Shown here piece after piece: positions 6,069 to 14,487 of a stretch of 14,794 nucleotides of DNA. Position 1 is the first letter of the stretch, and each line of letters opens with the position of its first letter. The DNA comes from an uncultured Rikenella sp. GTDB taxonomy: Bacteria; Bacteroidota; Bacteroidia; Bacteroidales; Rikenellaceae. Position numbers and translations under genes: made by a program. The notes below the pieces were generated by a model, which saw only the letters and a list, made by a program, of their open reading frames with translations, did not search any database and was not told the DNA's origin. Location of the stretch: the NCBI GenBank assembly GCA_910577885.1, contig CAJTNK010000048.1, forward strand, positions 1 to 14,794, in the 5' to 3' direction.

Positions 6069-7301
6069 CTACCGCTTTATTTTCCGGTAGATATAGACCT
6101 CACACCCATGTGCCGGCAGCGTCCCCCGTACAATGCCCTTCTTAGACACCCGCCCCGTCCACGCATTCGTCACCGTCGCCGGATAGAGAATCTCCGCATC
6201 CCCCACCGGATCGAACACAAAACTCTTCGGCTCCGCCGACCGGTTGAAGAGGCAGATCGCCACCCCGTCCACCAGCTCCTTGCGCAGGTACTGCAAGTCG
6301 TCCGACCGCATGAACGTGTATCCCTGCCGCCCCAACGAATCCTGGTCCACGGCGATCAAATGGCGATTGGTCAACAGCCCTCGCGTAAAGTCCGACATCG
6401 TCCGCAGGTCGTTATTGACAATCAGCGGCGCCGCCAACATACACCACAGCGCAAAATGCGTCTTATACTCCTCGTCCGTACACCCCTTGAAACGCTCGTC
6501 CGGCGACGAGGATTTCCCCTGCCCATAGAGCCCCACCATCAACAAATCCGGGTCATTCCACCGTCCCGGCCCCGCATAGGCCTCCAACCCCTCCTGCGTG
6601 TCGAAAATATCCATCACCCCGGTCAAAAACCCGTCTCCCGACCGCCAGCTATCCCGCGAGTCATAAGTGGTCCGCCAAAGGTGTCCCCCCGCCGCCTTCC
6701 CCCACAACCACGGACTCCGACCGCCCCACTCGCAAATCGCATACACGATCGGCCGGCCGGCCGCCTTCAGCGCATCGCCCATCTTCTTATACCGCGTGAA
6801 AGCGGTCATCCGATCCGTCGGCGCATGGCAATAATCGTACTTCAAGTAATCGACCCCCCACTCCGCAAACGTCTTCGCATCGATCTCCTCGAATCCCAAA
6901 CTCCCCGTCACCCCGGCACAGGTCAACTCCGCCGCATCGGAATAGATCCCGAGCTTCAACCCCAGCCCATGCACATAATCCGCCACTGCCTTCATCCCTT
7001 GCGGAAACCGAACCGGATCCGGAAACAACCGATTCCGGGTGTCCCGTCCGCCGACCCAATAGTCATCGATAATCACATACCGATACCCGGCATCGCGCAT
7101 CCCGCTCTCCACCATCGCATCGGCGATCTCCCGAATCAACGAATCACTCACCTCCCACTCGAACTGATTCCAACTGTTCCAACCCATCGGCGGTGTCAAC
7201 GCCAACGTATCCACCGGCGTCGCCTCACGCTGACCCCACGCAGAGCCCACACCCGCCGACACCGACAACAAACAACCCAACAAAAAATTTCTAATCCTCA
7301 T
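6069..7301 (-). CDS. Exported GH27 alpha-galactosidase (melibiase)
   Basis: Hydrolyses terminal alpha-1,6-linked (or related) galactose from oligosaccharides or glycans, probably in the periplasm. The 410-residue product begins with a signal peptide (MRIRNFLLGCLLSVSAGVGS, likely cut near AWG/Q). The GH27 landmarks follow in order: TPPMGWNSWN at 36-45, substrate-binding IIDDYW with Asp79-Asp80, the nucleophile Asp156 in YLKYDYC, CEWGG at 190-194, the likely acid/base Asp214 in WRTTYDSRDSW, and GRWNDPDLL at 247-254. A small beta-sandwich domain completes the C-terminus. Length fits bacterial family members. Residue roles come from alignment by eye with human alpha-galactosidase A. The gene is separated from the glycogen operon by repeat copy 2, so it probably has its own promoter, which I could not identify. 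Confidence 0.92.
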   Translation of the reverse strand: MRIRNFLLGCLLSVSAGVGSAWGQREATPVDTLALTPPMGWNSWNQFEWEVSDSLIREIADAMVESGMRDAGYRYVIIDDYWVGGRDTRNRLFPDPVRFPQGMKAVADYVHGLGLKLGIYSDAAELTCAGVTGSLGFEEIDAKTFAEWGVDYLKYDYCHAPTDRMTAFTRYKKMGDALKAAGRPIVYAICEWGGRSPWLWGKAAGGHLWRTTYDSRDSWRSGDGFLTGVMDIFDTQEGLEAYAGPGRWNDPDLLMVGLYGQGKSSSPDERFKGCTDEEYKTHFALWCMLAAPLIVNNDLRTMSDFTRGLLTNRHLIAVDQDSLGRQGYTFMRSDDLQYLRKELVDGVAICLFNRSAEPKSFVFDPVGDAEILYPATVTNAWTGRVSKKGIVRGTLPAHGCEVYIYRKIKR

Positions 7302-7334
7302 AAATATTACTTGTTACTTTGGTATATCACTTCT

Positions 7335-7763
7335 CTTTAGCTTACCGGCTGGAACTGTTCTTACTAACTTCTGTTTCCCCGCACTGCCTTGGCATAATAT
7401 GCAATCGTTCTTTAGCGATGGGAGGGTACTGTCCCTTTCTTGAAAGAAAGGGACCCAAAGAACTTTCAGATAGCATACGCTACGCCTTAGGCTCCGCAAT
7501 CCTCAGGTTTATGGGTGGGGACGTTCGGCGAGGCGCGCTTAAGGTTTTCGCAGCCCAATGCGCGCCCCCGCCAAACGTCCCCACCCAAAGACCAGGCTGA
7601 CACGGCCAAAGCATCCCAAAGGGATGCGCTCTAAAGTTTTTTTGGTTCTTTTTGTTCACAAAAAGAACAGTTCCGGCTCGATCACCAAACACGGTTCGCA
7701 AATTGCCGAAAGCAGAACGAGCGAAACGAAGGTAATAAGAACAGTTCCGTACAGTTGCTAAAG
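7335..7763. repeat. Palindromic multi-hairpin repeat, copy 2, in a giant palindrome
   Basis: This fills the 485-base gap between GH27 and GH57. The core unit, 7425-7674 (250 bp), runs GGTACTG to CAGTTCC. Order: hairpin GTCCCTTTCT-TGAA-AGAAAGGGAC (7431-7454); arm CCAAAGAACTTT; the 25-base stretch at 7468-7492 shared with copy 1; a long core hairpin (7512-7538 with 7559-7587); hairpin GCATCCC-AAA-GGGATGC (7611-7627); return arm AAAGTTTTTTTGG; and hairpin GTTCTTTTTG-TTCA-CAAAAAGAAC (7645-7668). Around it, GGAACTGTTCTTA (7351-7363) exactly mirrors TAAGAACAGTTCC (7736-7748), and CTTTAGC (7335-7341) mirrors GCTAAAG (7757-7763). Inner and outer parts share the centre 7549.5. Weaker symmetry reaches 7306 and 7787. 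Confidence 0.85.
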
Positions 7764-7786
7764 ACTGTTTACAAAGAAACGAATAA

Positions 7787-8977
7787 TTATCCGATAACGC
7801 GTCGTTCGACCTCTCGTTTGAAGTCGCTGAAGACATTCATGTAGTTCATAAACGCGTCGTAGGGCGAGTCGTACGGGTTGAAATAGCTGTGCACGTCGCC
7901 GTCCGAGAACCACTTGGTACACATGTAGTAGAAGTGGTCGGACGACTGCAAGGCATACCACACCCGCATCATATCCGGATCGTCGAGCCGAGCGATTTTG
8001 TCCTGCAGCGAGTAGAGTTTGCTGAAAGCCTCGTCCTGGAGTTCATTCCCCAGCCACGCCGTGATGTCTCGTTCTTCGTCGGCCCACGAGATGGGATGCG
8101 GCACGTGCAAAACCGACACCGGTTGGAACTTCGCAGCAATCTGCCGCGGCGTCCGGAACTGGAGTTCCGGAGCGCGAACCACCGCACCGATAAACTGTTC
8201 CATGAAATCGAAAATCCCGGAATCGCCCTTCTGGTGTTCGCCGAACGTCTCGTAGTCCATAAAGAGGTTGATAATCTCGCCCTCCTGATCGGCCATCCAG
8301 TCGATGTACTTCTCGGCCGTCAGCGGCCAACCGTCCCAACCGCGATCCGAGAAGCGGAAAGCGATGTCGTCGCTCAAGCGGAAATTCCGCAACAAGAGTT
8401 TGAGCTCCTGTTTGATGGCATTGGCATAGACAAAATTCGGACTCTTCCACCCCAGGATATGCTTGGCCCCCTCGGTCAACAGGGTATGGTACCCCAGGTT
8501 ATACGCCATCTCGCCGATCCCGTCGCTGTAGATGAGCTCCGTGTTCCGGAACGTGGTCGGCCGCTGTCCGAAGAGCTCCTCGATCGTATCGGCATGCAAC
8601 CGCACCTGCCGCTCGAACTCCTCACGACTGGTGAGCGCCGCCAGCGAGTGCGCATAGGTCTCTGCCAAAAATTCCACCGCCCCGGTCTGCGCCAGCTCGC
8701 GGAAACTGTCGATCACCTCCGGCGCATAGAGCTTGAACTGCTCGATAGCGATCCCCGAGATCGAGAACGACACCCGCACGTTCTCCGCCCCATGCTGCCC
8801 GATAAGCCGAAGCAGCAGAGCATTCATCGGCAGGTAGCAATCCGCCGCCACTTTTTGCAGAATACTCCGGTTGAGAAAGTCGTCGAAATAGAAATGGTCC
8901 TTCCCCATATTGAAGAAGCGATATTTCTTCAGCCGGAAAGGTTGGTGTACCTGGAAATATAGATTGAGGTTTTTCAT
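7787..8977 (-). CDS. GH57 family alpha-glucan-acting enzyme
   Basis: The 396-residue protein has no signal peptide, so it acts in the cytoplasm. Family landmarks: LYFQVHQPFR at 7-15 (conserved region 1), FSISG at 71-75, Glu147 in FRNTELIYSD as the likely nucleophile, and Asp241 in LFMDYETFGEH as the likely acid/base. Family GH57 holds alpha-amylases, 4-alpha-glucanotransferases and branching enzymes, and I cannot tell which this is. It is the last gene of the glycogen cluster, 84 bases after the synthase stop, and similar triplets occur in Bacteroides, where it is usually annotated as alpha-amylase. It most likely trims or rearranges glycogen. Because no separate branching enzyme is seen here, a branching role is also possible. 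Confidence 0.9.
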   Translation of the reverse strand: MKNLNLYFQVHQPFRLKKYRFFNMGKDHFYFDDFLNRSILQKVAADCYLPMNALLLRLIGQHGAENVRVSFSISGIAIEQFKLYAPEVIDSFRELAQTGAVEFLAETYAHSLAALTSREEFERQVRLHADTIEELFGQRPTTFRNTELIYSDGIGEMAYNLGYHTLLTEGAKHILGWKSPNFVYANAIKQELKLLLRNFRLSDDIAFRFSDRGWDGWPLTAEKYIDWMADQEGEIINLFMDYETFGEHQKGDSGIFDFMEQFIGAVVRAPELQFRTPRQIAAKFQPVSVLHVPHPISWADEERDITAWLGNELQDEAFSKLYSLQDKIARLDDPDMMRVWYALQSSDHFYYMCTKWFSDGDVHSYFNPYDSPYDAFMNYMNVFSDFKREVERRVIG

Positions 8978-9061
8978 ATCCTATGTGTGTGGTGTTGTTG
9001 ATAGAGTCTGAGTATTTCAGTCAAACATTTCGCCTCCCCCCGAAGGCCGCCGACCGATCAT

Positions 9062-10354
9062 TTATTCGGCCACCGCCCGGTAAACGTCCAGCACGTTCCG
9101 CGCCGCATTGTCCCACTTGAGGGTCGTCACTTCCTCCTGCCCCTTGGTAATGAACATGTTGTGAAGCGCCGGATAGGTCACCAAACTATAAATGGCATCG
9201 GCCATCGCATCGACATCCCAATAGTCCACCTTCACGGCATGGGTCAGCACCTCGGCCACCCCCGACTGCTTGGAGATGATGACCGGCACATTCGATTTCA
9301 TCGCCTCCAGCGGCGAGATCCCGAACGGTTCGGAAACCGACGGCATGATATAGACATCGCTGAGTTCGAACATCCGCCGCACCTCATCCCCCCGCAGGAA
9401 TCCGGTGAAGTGAAACCGGTCCGAAATCCCGAGCTTGGCCACCCGCCGCACCACATGATTGAGCATATCCCCCGAGCCCGCCATCACGAACCGCACGTTC
9501 GGAATCCGTTTCAAGACCTTGGCCGCCGCCTCGACAAAGTAGTCCGGCCCTTTCTGATAAGTGATCCGCCCGAGGAACGTCACAATCTTGTCCTCCACCC
9601 CTCTGACCTCTTCCGGCCCCTCGTGCGCCTTGAACCGCACCCCATTATGCACCGTCACCACCCGATCCGGATCGATCCCGTACTTCTCGATCACGATATT
9701 CCGCGTCAGATTGCTCACCGCCATCACCCGGTCCGCCGCCGACATCCCCGTCCGCTCGATATTATAAACCACCGTATTGATATTCTCGCCGCTGCGGTCG
9801 AACTCCGTGGCGTGCATGTGCACCACCAGCGGCTTCCCTGAGACCCGTTTGGCAGCGATCCCCGCATAATAGGTCAACCAGTCGTGCGCATGGATCACGT
9901 CGAACTGCCCCTCCAACTCCCGCGCCACCTGGGCCGCCACCATCGCATACCGCGCCACCTCCTCCATCAGATTCGCCCCGTACTTCCCGCTGAAACTGTA
10001 CCGCTGCTTCCAAAGATCCTGCGGCACTCCCCGCTTCCTGCCCTGTTGAAACTCGCTCCACTCGTTCTCGTACTCCTCCGGACTCAAGTAAGGCACCAGG
10101 TTCGAGTTGACCTGAATAAAGGTAAGCTGCCGCCAGAACTCGTCCTCCGTTTCGAGGGTTCCGTACGGGGCCTCGACTTCCGAAGCATTCTTGATCGTCA
10201 GAAACCGCTGGTCCTCATCCCCATACGCCTTCGGCACCACAAAGATCACCTCGACCCCCAGCTTGGCCAGCCCCCGCGTCAACCCGTAGCACGCAGTCCC
10301 CAGCCCCCCCGCGATATGCGGAGGGAATTCCCAGCCGAACATTAATACTCTCAT
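9062..10354 (-). CDS. GT4-type glycogen synthase / glycosyltransferase
   Basis: Retaining glycosyltransferase with a GT-B fold, probably extending alpha-1,4-glucan from a nucleotide sugar in the cytoplasm. From the chosen ATG it has 430 residues: MRVLMFGWEFPPHIAGGLGT at the start (GGLG binds the donor), HAHDWL at 155-160, the phosphate-binding GRITYQKG at 262-269 (Arg263, Lys268), and the EX7E pair Glu342 and Glu350 in EPFGISPLEAM. An in-frame ATG at 10414 would add 20 basic residues of unlike character. The ATG at 10354 starts exactly at the conserved first strand. It lies between the debranching enzyme (135-base gap) and the GH57 gene. The glycogen role rests on that context; sucrose synthase-like or other GT4 activity is not excluded. 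Confidence 0.9.
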   Translation of the reverse strand: MRVLMFGWEFPPHIAGGLGTACYGLTRGLAKLGVEVIFVVPKAYGDEDQRFLTIKNASEVEAPYGTLETEDEFWRQLTFIQVNSNLVPYLSPEEYENEWSEFQQGRKRGVPQDLWKQRYSFSGKYGANLMEEVARYAMVAAQVARELEGQFDVIHAHDWLTYYAGIAAKRVSGKPLVVHMHATEFDRSGENINTVVYNIERTGMSAADRVMAVSNLTRNIVIEKYGIDPDRVVTVHNGVRFKAHEGPEEVRGVEDKIVTFLGRITYQKGPDYFVEAAAKVLKRIPNVRFVMAGSGDMLNHVVRRVAKLGISDRFHFTGFLRGDEVRRMFELSDVYIMPSVSEPFGISPLEAMKSNVPVIISKQSGVAEVLTHAVKVDYWDVDAMADAIYSLVTYPALHNMFITKGQEEVTTLKWDNAARNVLDVYRAVAE

Positions 10355-10489
10355 ACGTACCGACCCTTTCTTGTTTTCATGGATAAATATTTTACGGCTC
10401 ACCCTGCGCGCCACGCCTTGTGATCGCCCCCGGGCCTGCCATTCGATCGTTCCTCACGCCCCCCTTCTTCCCACGCCTCTCCTACCTTC

Positions 10490-12463
10490 CTACAGTCGCC
10501 CCTCGTACTCCCGGATCAGCCGATGCACGCTCAACAGCGCCGCCACGCTCGGCGCATACGAAATCGCCCCGCACGCCTCATGCGGTGCATCCCCGTCGTA
10601 CGCCTCCGGCACCGATCCGATCCCGTAGTTGAGCAGGTCCTCCTCGAATCCGTCCAGCAGCTCCCGCGCCTGCATCAGGAAGCCCTTCCCGTAGAGTCCG
10701 AACCCGGCCCGCACGTAATGTTCCAAAAGCCAAGCAAACACCGTCCCCTGATGCCGAGCCAAGTTCCGACAGGCCTCGTTCCCGCGACAGATCCCCTGGT
10801 ACCACGGACTGTTCGGGCTCAGCGTCCGAATCCCCCGCGGCGTCAGCAGGTAAGCCTCCACCACCGTAAAGACTTTCTGTCGCTCGTATTCGTTGAGCGG
10901 CGAGTAAGGCAACGAACAAGCCAACAGCATATTCGGCCGTATATCGGCATTCTTCTCCCCGTCATGATACACATAATCGGCCAAGTACGGCTGTTGCGGA
11001 TTCTGTTCCAGCCAGAACGTCGCCCGGAAGTTGTCCCGAATCCGCTCCGGCAGCTCGCCCCACTCGCCCGCAAACGCCTCGTCCCCCGCCGCCCGTGCCA
11101 CCTCCAGCGCATAGCACACCGCATTGTACCACAACGCATTGACCTCCACCGCAAACCCCGGTCGCTGCGTCACCGGCCACCCGTCGTTCATCGTATTCAT
11201 CCAGGTCAGCGCCCGCCCCGGCATCTCGGCCCATATCAACCCGTTCTCCGCCATCCGGACATACCGCTCCCCACCCCGGAAATCCCCCACACCGGCCCGA
11301 TACGCCGCCAAAATCTCCTTCATCGCCCCGCCATACCGCCCCCAAACTTCGCCCTTTCCTCCCCCGAGATACGGCTCCAGCCGCTGCAACGCCCAAAAGA
11401 ACCACAACTGTGTATCGGCCGCAAAATGCGTTCCGAAAATCCCGTCGTGCAATCGATTCTCGACATGGTAGTCCAGAATCTCCGTACACTGCTCCACCAT
11501 CGGCCCCTGGGGCTGGGTCAGCGTGATCCCGGCCAGCGCCATGAAAGTCTCCCGGCTCCGCGCATTGTACCACGGATAACCCGCCGTCAACGAAGTGTGA
11601 TTCTCCTTGATAATCAAAAACTGCCGCGCCGAATGGTACAACGCCGGCAGGAACTCCGTCTTCACCGTCCGCCGCGCCAGCTCCTCTTCGAACAGCCGCG
11701 CCAGCTCGTCCGGCACCGCCTCAGTCGTCGAGCCGGAGAAAATAACGCTCTCCCCCGTCGCAATATCAAGCTCAAAATATCCGGTCGTCAACAAATCCTC
11801 CCGGAACGGATATCCGCGCCGTTCCTCTTCCAAGTACTCGAAATTATGGTACCAGTCCGGCGCCGCCACAAACCTCGCCCCCTCCCGATTGAGCTGCATG
11901 CAGAGCCACGGAAATCCCCCATAGAGCCTCGACTTCACCCCCCCGGCAATCGGAAACGACCGTCCATCGGCCTCCCGATTCTCGCGACTCAGCCCGTGCC
12001 GCGACCGGAATGCCAAAAACGGCCGCAACCGCAACCGCGTAGCCGACCGCGCCTCAAGCAGCGTGTACCGGATCAACAACCGTTCCGCCGTATGCACCCA
12101 CAGCATCTCCTTCTTCAACAACACCCCGCCGACGCGATAAATAATCGTCGGTGTCGGCGTGTACGAAAAGTCCACAATGTACTTATGCCCCCGCGGCTCA
12201 TACATCCCCGGATAGCGGTGTATGGCGAGGTTGAACTCCTGTTCGTGCTGGATGACGGTCTCGTCCAGCGACGAGAGCAGCACATAATCCTCTCCGCCCA
12301 ACTCCTCCACCGGACAGACCATCAACCCGTGGTACTTCCGCGTGTTGCAGCACACGATGGTGGTATTCATATACCCCCCCGCCCGGTTGGTACTGAGCAT
12401 CTCGCGCTGGAGCGAATATTCCAAATTCCCTAATGCCTGTTTATTGAATTGTAAGATGGCCAT
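10490..12463 (-). CDS. Glycogen debranching enzyme (amylo-alpha-1,6-glucosidase type, GH133)
   Basis: The 657-residue protein has a bacterial debranching N-terminal beta-domain (NRAGGYMNTTIV at 26-37, CCNTRKYHGLMV at 38-49) followed by an (alpha/alpha)6 amylo-1,6-glucosidase domain. Motifs of the latter: GYPWYNARSRETFMAL at 295-310, DTQLWFFWALQR at 350-361, VEVNALWYNA at 439-448, DIRPNMLLACSLPYSPL at 507-523, TPRGIRTLSP at 541-550, ARHQGTVFAWLLEHY at 569-583 and PEAYDGD at 619-625. It removes alpha-1,6 branch glucose from glycogen. The TWMN motif at 420-423 has Asn423 where I expect the general-acid Asp of this family; Glu620 is present. An in-frame ATG at 12559 would add 32 residues of unlike composition, so 12463 is preferred. 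It is first in the proposed glycogen operon, with a promoter at 12588-12619. Confidence 0.93.
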   Translation of the reverse strand: MAILQFNKQALGNLEYSLQREMLSTNRAGGYMNTTIVCCNTRKYHGLMVCPVEELGGEDYVLLSSLDETVIQHEQEFNLAIHRYPGMYEPRGHKYIVDFSYTPTPTIIYRVGGVLLKKEMLWVHTAERLLIRYTLLEARSATRLRLRPFLAFRSRHGLSRENREADGRSFPIAGGVKSRLYGGFPWLCMQLNREGARFVAAPDWYHNFEYLEEERRGYPFREDLLTTGYFELDIATGESVIFSGSTTEAVPDELARLFEEELARRTVKTEFLPALYHSARQFLIIKENHTSLTAGYPWYNARSRETFMALAGITLTQPQGPMVEQCTEILDYHVENRLHDGIFGTHFAADTQLWFFWALQRLEPYLGGGKGEVWGRYGGAMKEILAAYRAGVGDFRGGERYVRMAENGLIWAEMPGRALTWMNTMNDGWPVTQRPGFAVEVNALWYNAVCYALEVARAAGDEAFAGEWGELPERIRDNFRATFWLEQNPQQPYLADYVYHDGEKNADIRPNMLLACSLPYSPLNEYERQKVFTVVEAYLLTPRGIRTLSPNSPWYQGICRGNEACRNLARHQGTVFAWLLEHYVRAGFGLYGKGFLMQARELLDGFEEDLLNYGIGSVPEAYDGDAPHEACGAISYAPSVAALLSVHRLIREYEGRL

Positions 12464-12587
12464 AAATTCGTCGGTTCTTACGTGTGATTGATTCGTTTGC
12501 TTCGACCACCTCGGCGGAGCGTCCCTTTGACGGAAAGAAAAGAGCCTGCGGCACGGCACAAAGGAACGGGCGGGTGATTGTTCACCG

Positions 12588-12619
12588 TAAATATAGGATT
12601 TATTTTTTTGATTATCAAC
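12588..12619 (-). promoter_or_regulatory. Bacteroidota-type promoter of the glycogen operon
   Basis: On the - strand, GTTG (12616-12619) is followed after 20 bases by TATATTTA (12588-12595), close to the TTTG / TAnnTTTG consensus with one mismatch in each box. It would give a leader of about 120 bases before the debranching enzyme ATG at 12463. It lies just past the recJ terminator, as expected for a new transcription unit. Confidence 0.55.
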
Positions 12620-12637
12620 TTTTTTTCAAGGAATGCG

Positions 12638-12675
12638 AAAAAACAGGGGGATTCTCCCCCTCTGGAGAATCCCCC
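12638..12675 (-). terminator. Intrinsic terminator of recJ
   Basis: On the - strand GGGGGATTCTCC (12664-12675) pairs perfectly with GGAGAATCCCCC (12646-12657) over a 6-base loop, followed after two bases by six Ts (12638-12643). The 12-base-pair stem lies 48 bases past the recJ stop and separates recJ from the glycogen operon. Confidence 0.88.
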
Positions 12676-12723
12676 GAAAACCGTGTACGGAGCGGCCTCG
12701 CCCCTCCCCATAGCCACCGCGAC

Positions 12724-14487
12724 TCAACATCCGCCGGTCTTGATGTCCTTGATCCGCAACTGCGCGGTCGTATTCCCCTGGTAATGGTTCTCGACCACAT
12801 TGTAACAAACGTCGATCGTCCCGCCGCGCTTGATATGGTCGAATCCGTCGGTCTGTCCGAAAGCGATGGCCGACATCGGGGTAAAAGGCGGTTCGCCCTG
12901 CACGAGCTCCATCTTCAGGTGCTCGCCCTTGGCCCCCACCAGACGCGCCGTGCCGTTGTCGCTCACGTTCTGCGTGACGAACACCGGAGCCGGATTCCCC
13001 GGACCGAAAGGCTGGAAGGCGTTCAACGTCCGACGGAAAGCCGGCGTGATATCCGCAAACAACAACGCTTCGTCGATATCGATCTGCGGCACGAGCATAT
13101 CCGGCTCGATATGCGCCTCGACATAGGCCTCGAAACGACGCCGGAACTCGTCGACCCGCTCCGGCTTCATCGTCAGACCGGCCGCATAGGTATGCCCCCC
13201 GAAATTCTCCAACAGATCGGCACAAGACTCCACCGCCTGATACAGGTCGAACCCCGGAACGCTCCGCGCCGAACCCGTCACCAACCCGTGACTCATGGTC
13301 AGCACCACCGTCGGCCGATAGTAAGTCTCGATCAGCCGCGAAGCCACGATCCCCACCACCCCCTTCATCCAGTTCGGGTTGTAGATCACCGTACACTTCT
13401 TGCGCAGCATCTCCGGCGACTCCTCGATAAACCGGTGGGCCTCGATCGTAATATTCCGGTCGATGCTCTTGCGATCCTTATTGAAAGTGTCGATCTTCTG
13501 CACGAAATACATCGCCCGCTGCTCCGTGAGCGCAGTAAGCAGTCGAACAGCGGTCCGCCCGCCGGACTGTGCCCGCGGGTCGTCCTCGTCGATCGGGATC
13601 TCCATCCGACCCGCGGCATTGATCCGCGGACCGATCTTGAAGACGATGTCGTCGATGGCGATCGTATGCCGCTCCAGTCCGCACAACTTAATGATCGCCG
13701 CCATCCCCTTATTCGGCTGGCGGTTCAACCGAATAAGCCCGTAGTGCGCCAACACCCGGTTCTCGCCGATAATCGGCACGATGTCCGACGCGATACTCAC
13801 CGCCACGAGGTCCAACAACGGCTCGATGGTCTCGAACGGCAGCTCCCGGTACTGGCAAACGGCCTGGACGAGTTTGAATCCGACGCCGCACCCCGAGAGG
13901 TCTTTGAACGGGTAGGTGCAGTCCTCCCGTTTCGGGTCCAACACCGCCACGGCATCCGGTATCGAATCGCCGGGCAGGTGGTGGTCACAAATAATGAAAT
14001 CGACTCCTTTGCGCTTGGCATAAGCCACCTTGGAACAGGCTTTGATCCCACAGTCGAGTGCGATAATCAGCTTCGCCCCGTTGTCGGCGGCATAGTCGAT
14101 CCCCTTTTCCGAGATCCCGTACCCTTCGGCATACCGGTCCGGAATATAGAACAGGAGGTCGTCCATCCACCGCGAGAGGAAGTTGTAGACCAAAGCCACG
14201 GCCGTAATCCCGTCGACATCGTAGTCGCCGTAAACCATCACCCGTTCGCCCTCCGAAATGGCACGCTCGATTCGCTGGACGGCGAACAGCATGTCTTTCA
14301 TCAGGTACGGGTCATGCAGTTCGTCGAGCTTCGGGTCGAAGAATTGCCGGGCCTTTTCCGTCGTGTCTATGCCGCGTTGAACCAAGAGGTTCGCCAGCTT
14401 CGGGTCGATGTCCAGCGTCGCGGACAACTCCGCAACACGCTCCGCATCGCCCGCAGGCCGAACGACCCACTTCTTCTCTGCGTGCAT
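12724..14487 (-). CDS. recJ: Single-stranded-DNA-specific exonuclease RecJ
   Basis: 5' to 3' exonuclease on single-stranded DNA, working in RecF-pathway recombination and in mismatch and base excision repair. The 587 residues show the DHH superfamily core: GDYDVDG at 87-93 (metal-binding Asp88, Asp90, Asp92), Asp145 in ALDCGI, CDHH with Asp168-His169-His170, and GPRINAAGR at 286-294. The DHHA1 domain is marked by GGHTYAAG at 430-437, and an OB-like region forms the C-terminal end (FGPGNPAPVF onward). Length matches the family. The ATG gives MHAEKKWVVR, typical for Bacteroidota RecJ as I recall it. It is the only gene upstream of the recJ terminator in view, and its own promoter is not clear. 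Confidence 0.97.
   Translation of the reverse strand: MHAEKKWVVRPAGDAERVAELSATLDIDPKLANLLVQRGIDTTEKARQFFDPKLDELHDPYLMKDMLFAVQRIERAISEGERVMVYGDYDVDGITAVALVYNFLSRWMDDLLFYIPDRYAEGYGISEKGIDYAADNGAKLIIALDCGIKACSKVAYAKRKGVDFIICDHHLPGDSIPDAVAVLDPKREDCTYPFKDLSGCGVGFKLVQAVCQYRELPFETIEPLLDLVAVSIASDIVPIIGENRVLAHYGLIRLNRQPNKGMAAIIKLCGLERHTIAIDDIVFKIGPRINAAGRMEIPIDEDDPRAQSGGRTAVRLLTALTEQRAMYFVQKIDTFNKDRKSIDRNITIEAHRFIEESPEMLRKKCTVIYNPNWMKGVVGIVASRLIETYYRPTVVLTMSHGLVTGSARSVPGFDLYQAVESCADLLENFGGHTYAAGLTMKPERVDEFRRRFEAYVEAHIEPDMLVPQIDIDEALLFADITPAFRRTLNAFQPFGPGNPAPVFVTQNVSDNGTARLVGAKGEHLKMELVQGEPPFTPMSAIAFGQTDGFDHIKRGGTIDVCYNVVENHYQGNTTAQLRIKDIKTGGC

Noticed and set aside
6108..7340. A 410-codon open frame on the + strand across the GH27 gene
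   Set aside because: The - strand frame has a signal peptide and GH27 catalytic motifs; the + frame is low-complexity Arg/Pro/His.
7319..7836. Short open frames on both strands within the GH57-GH27 gap
   Set aside because: They are made entirely of repeat hairpins and palindrome arms; no protein-like composition or shared frame with copy 1.
7889..8962. A 357-codon open frame on the + strand across the GH57 gene
   Set aside because: Antisense shadow of a clear GH57 protein.
10523..12433. A 636-codon open frame on the + strand across the debranching enzyme gene
   Set aside because: It is the antisense of a gene with clear family motifs. Its product is rich in Arg, Pro and His with no domain, the usual shadow in high-GC DNA.
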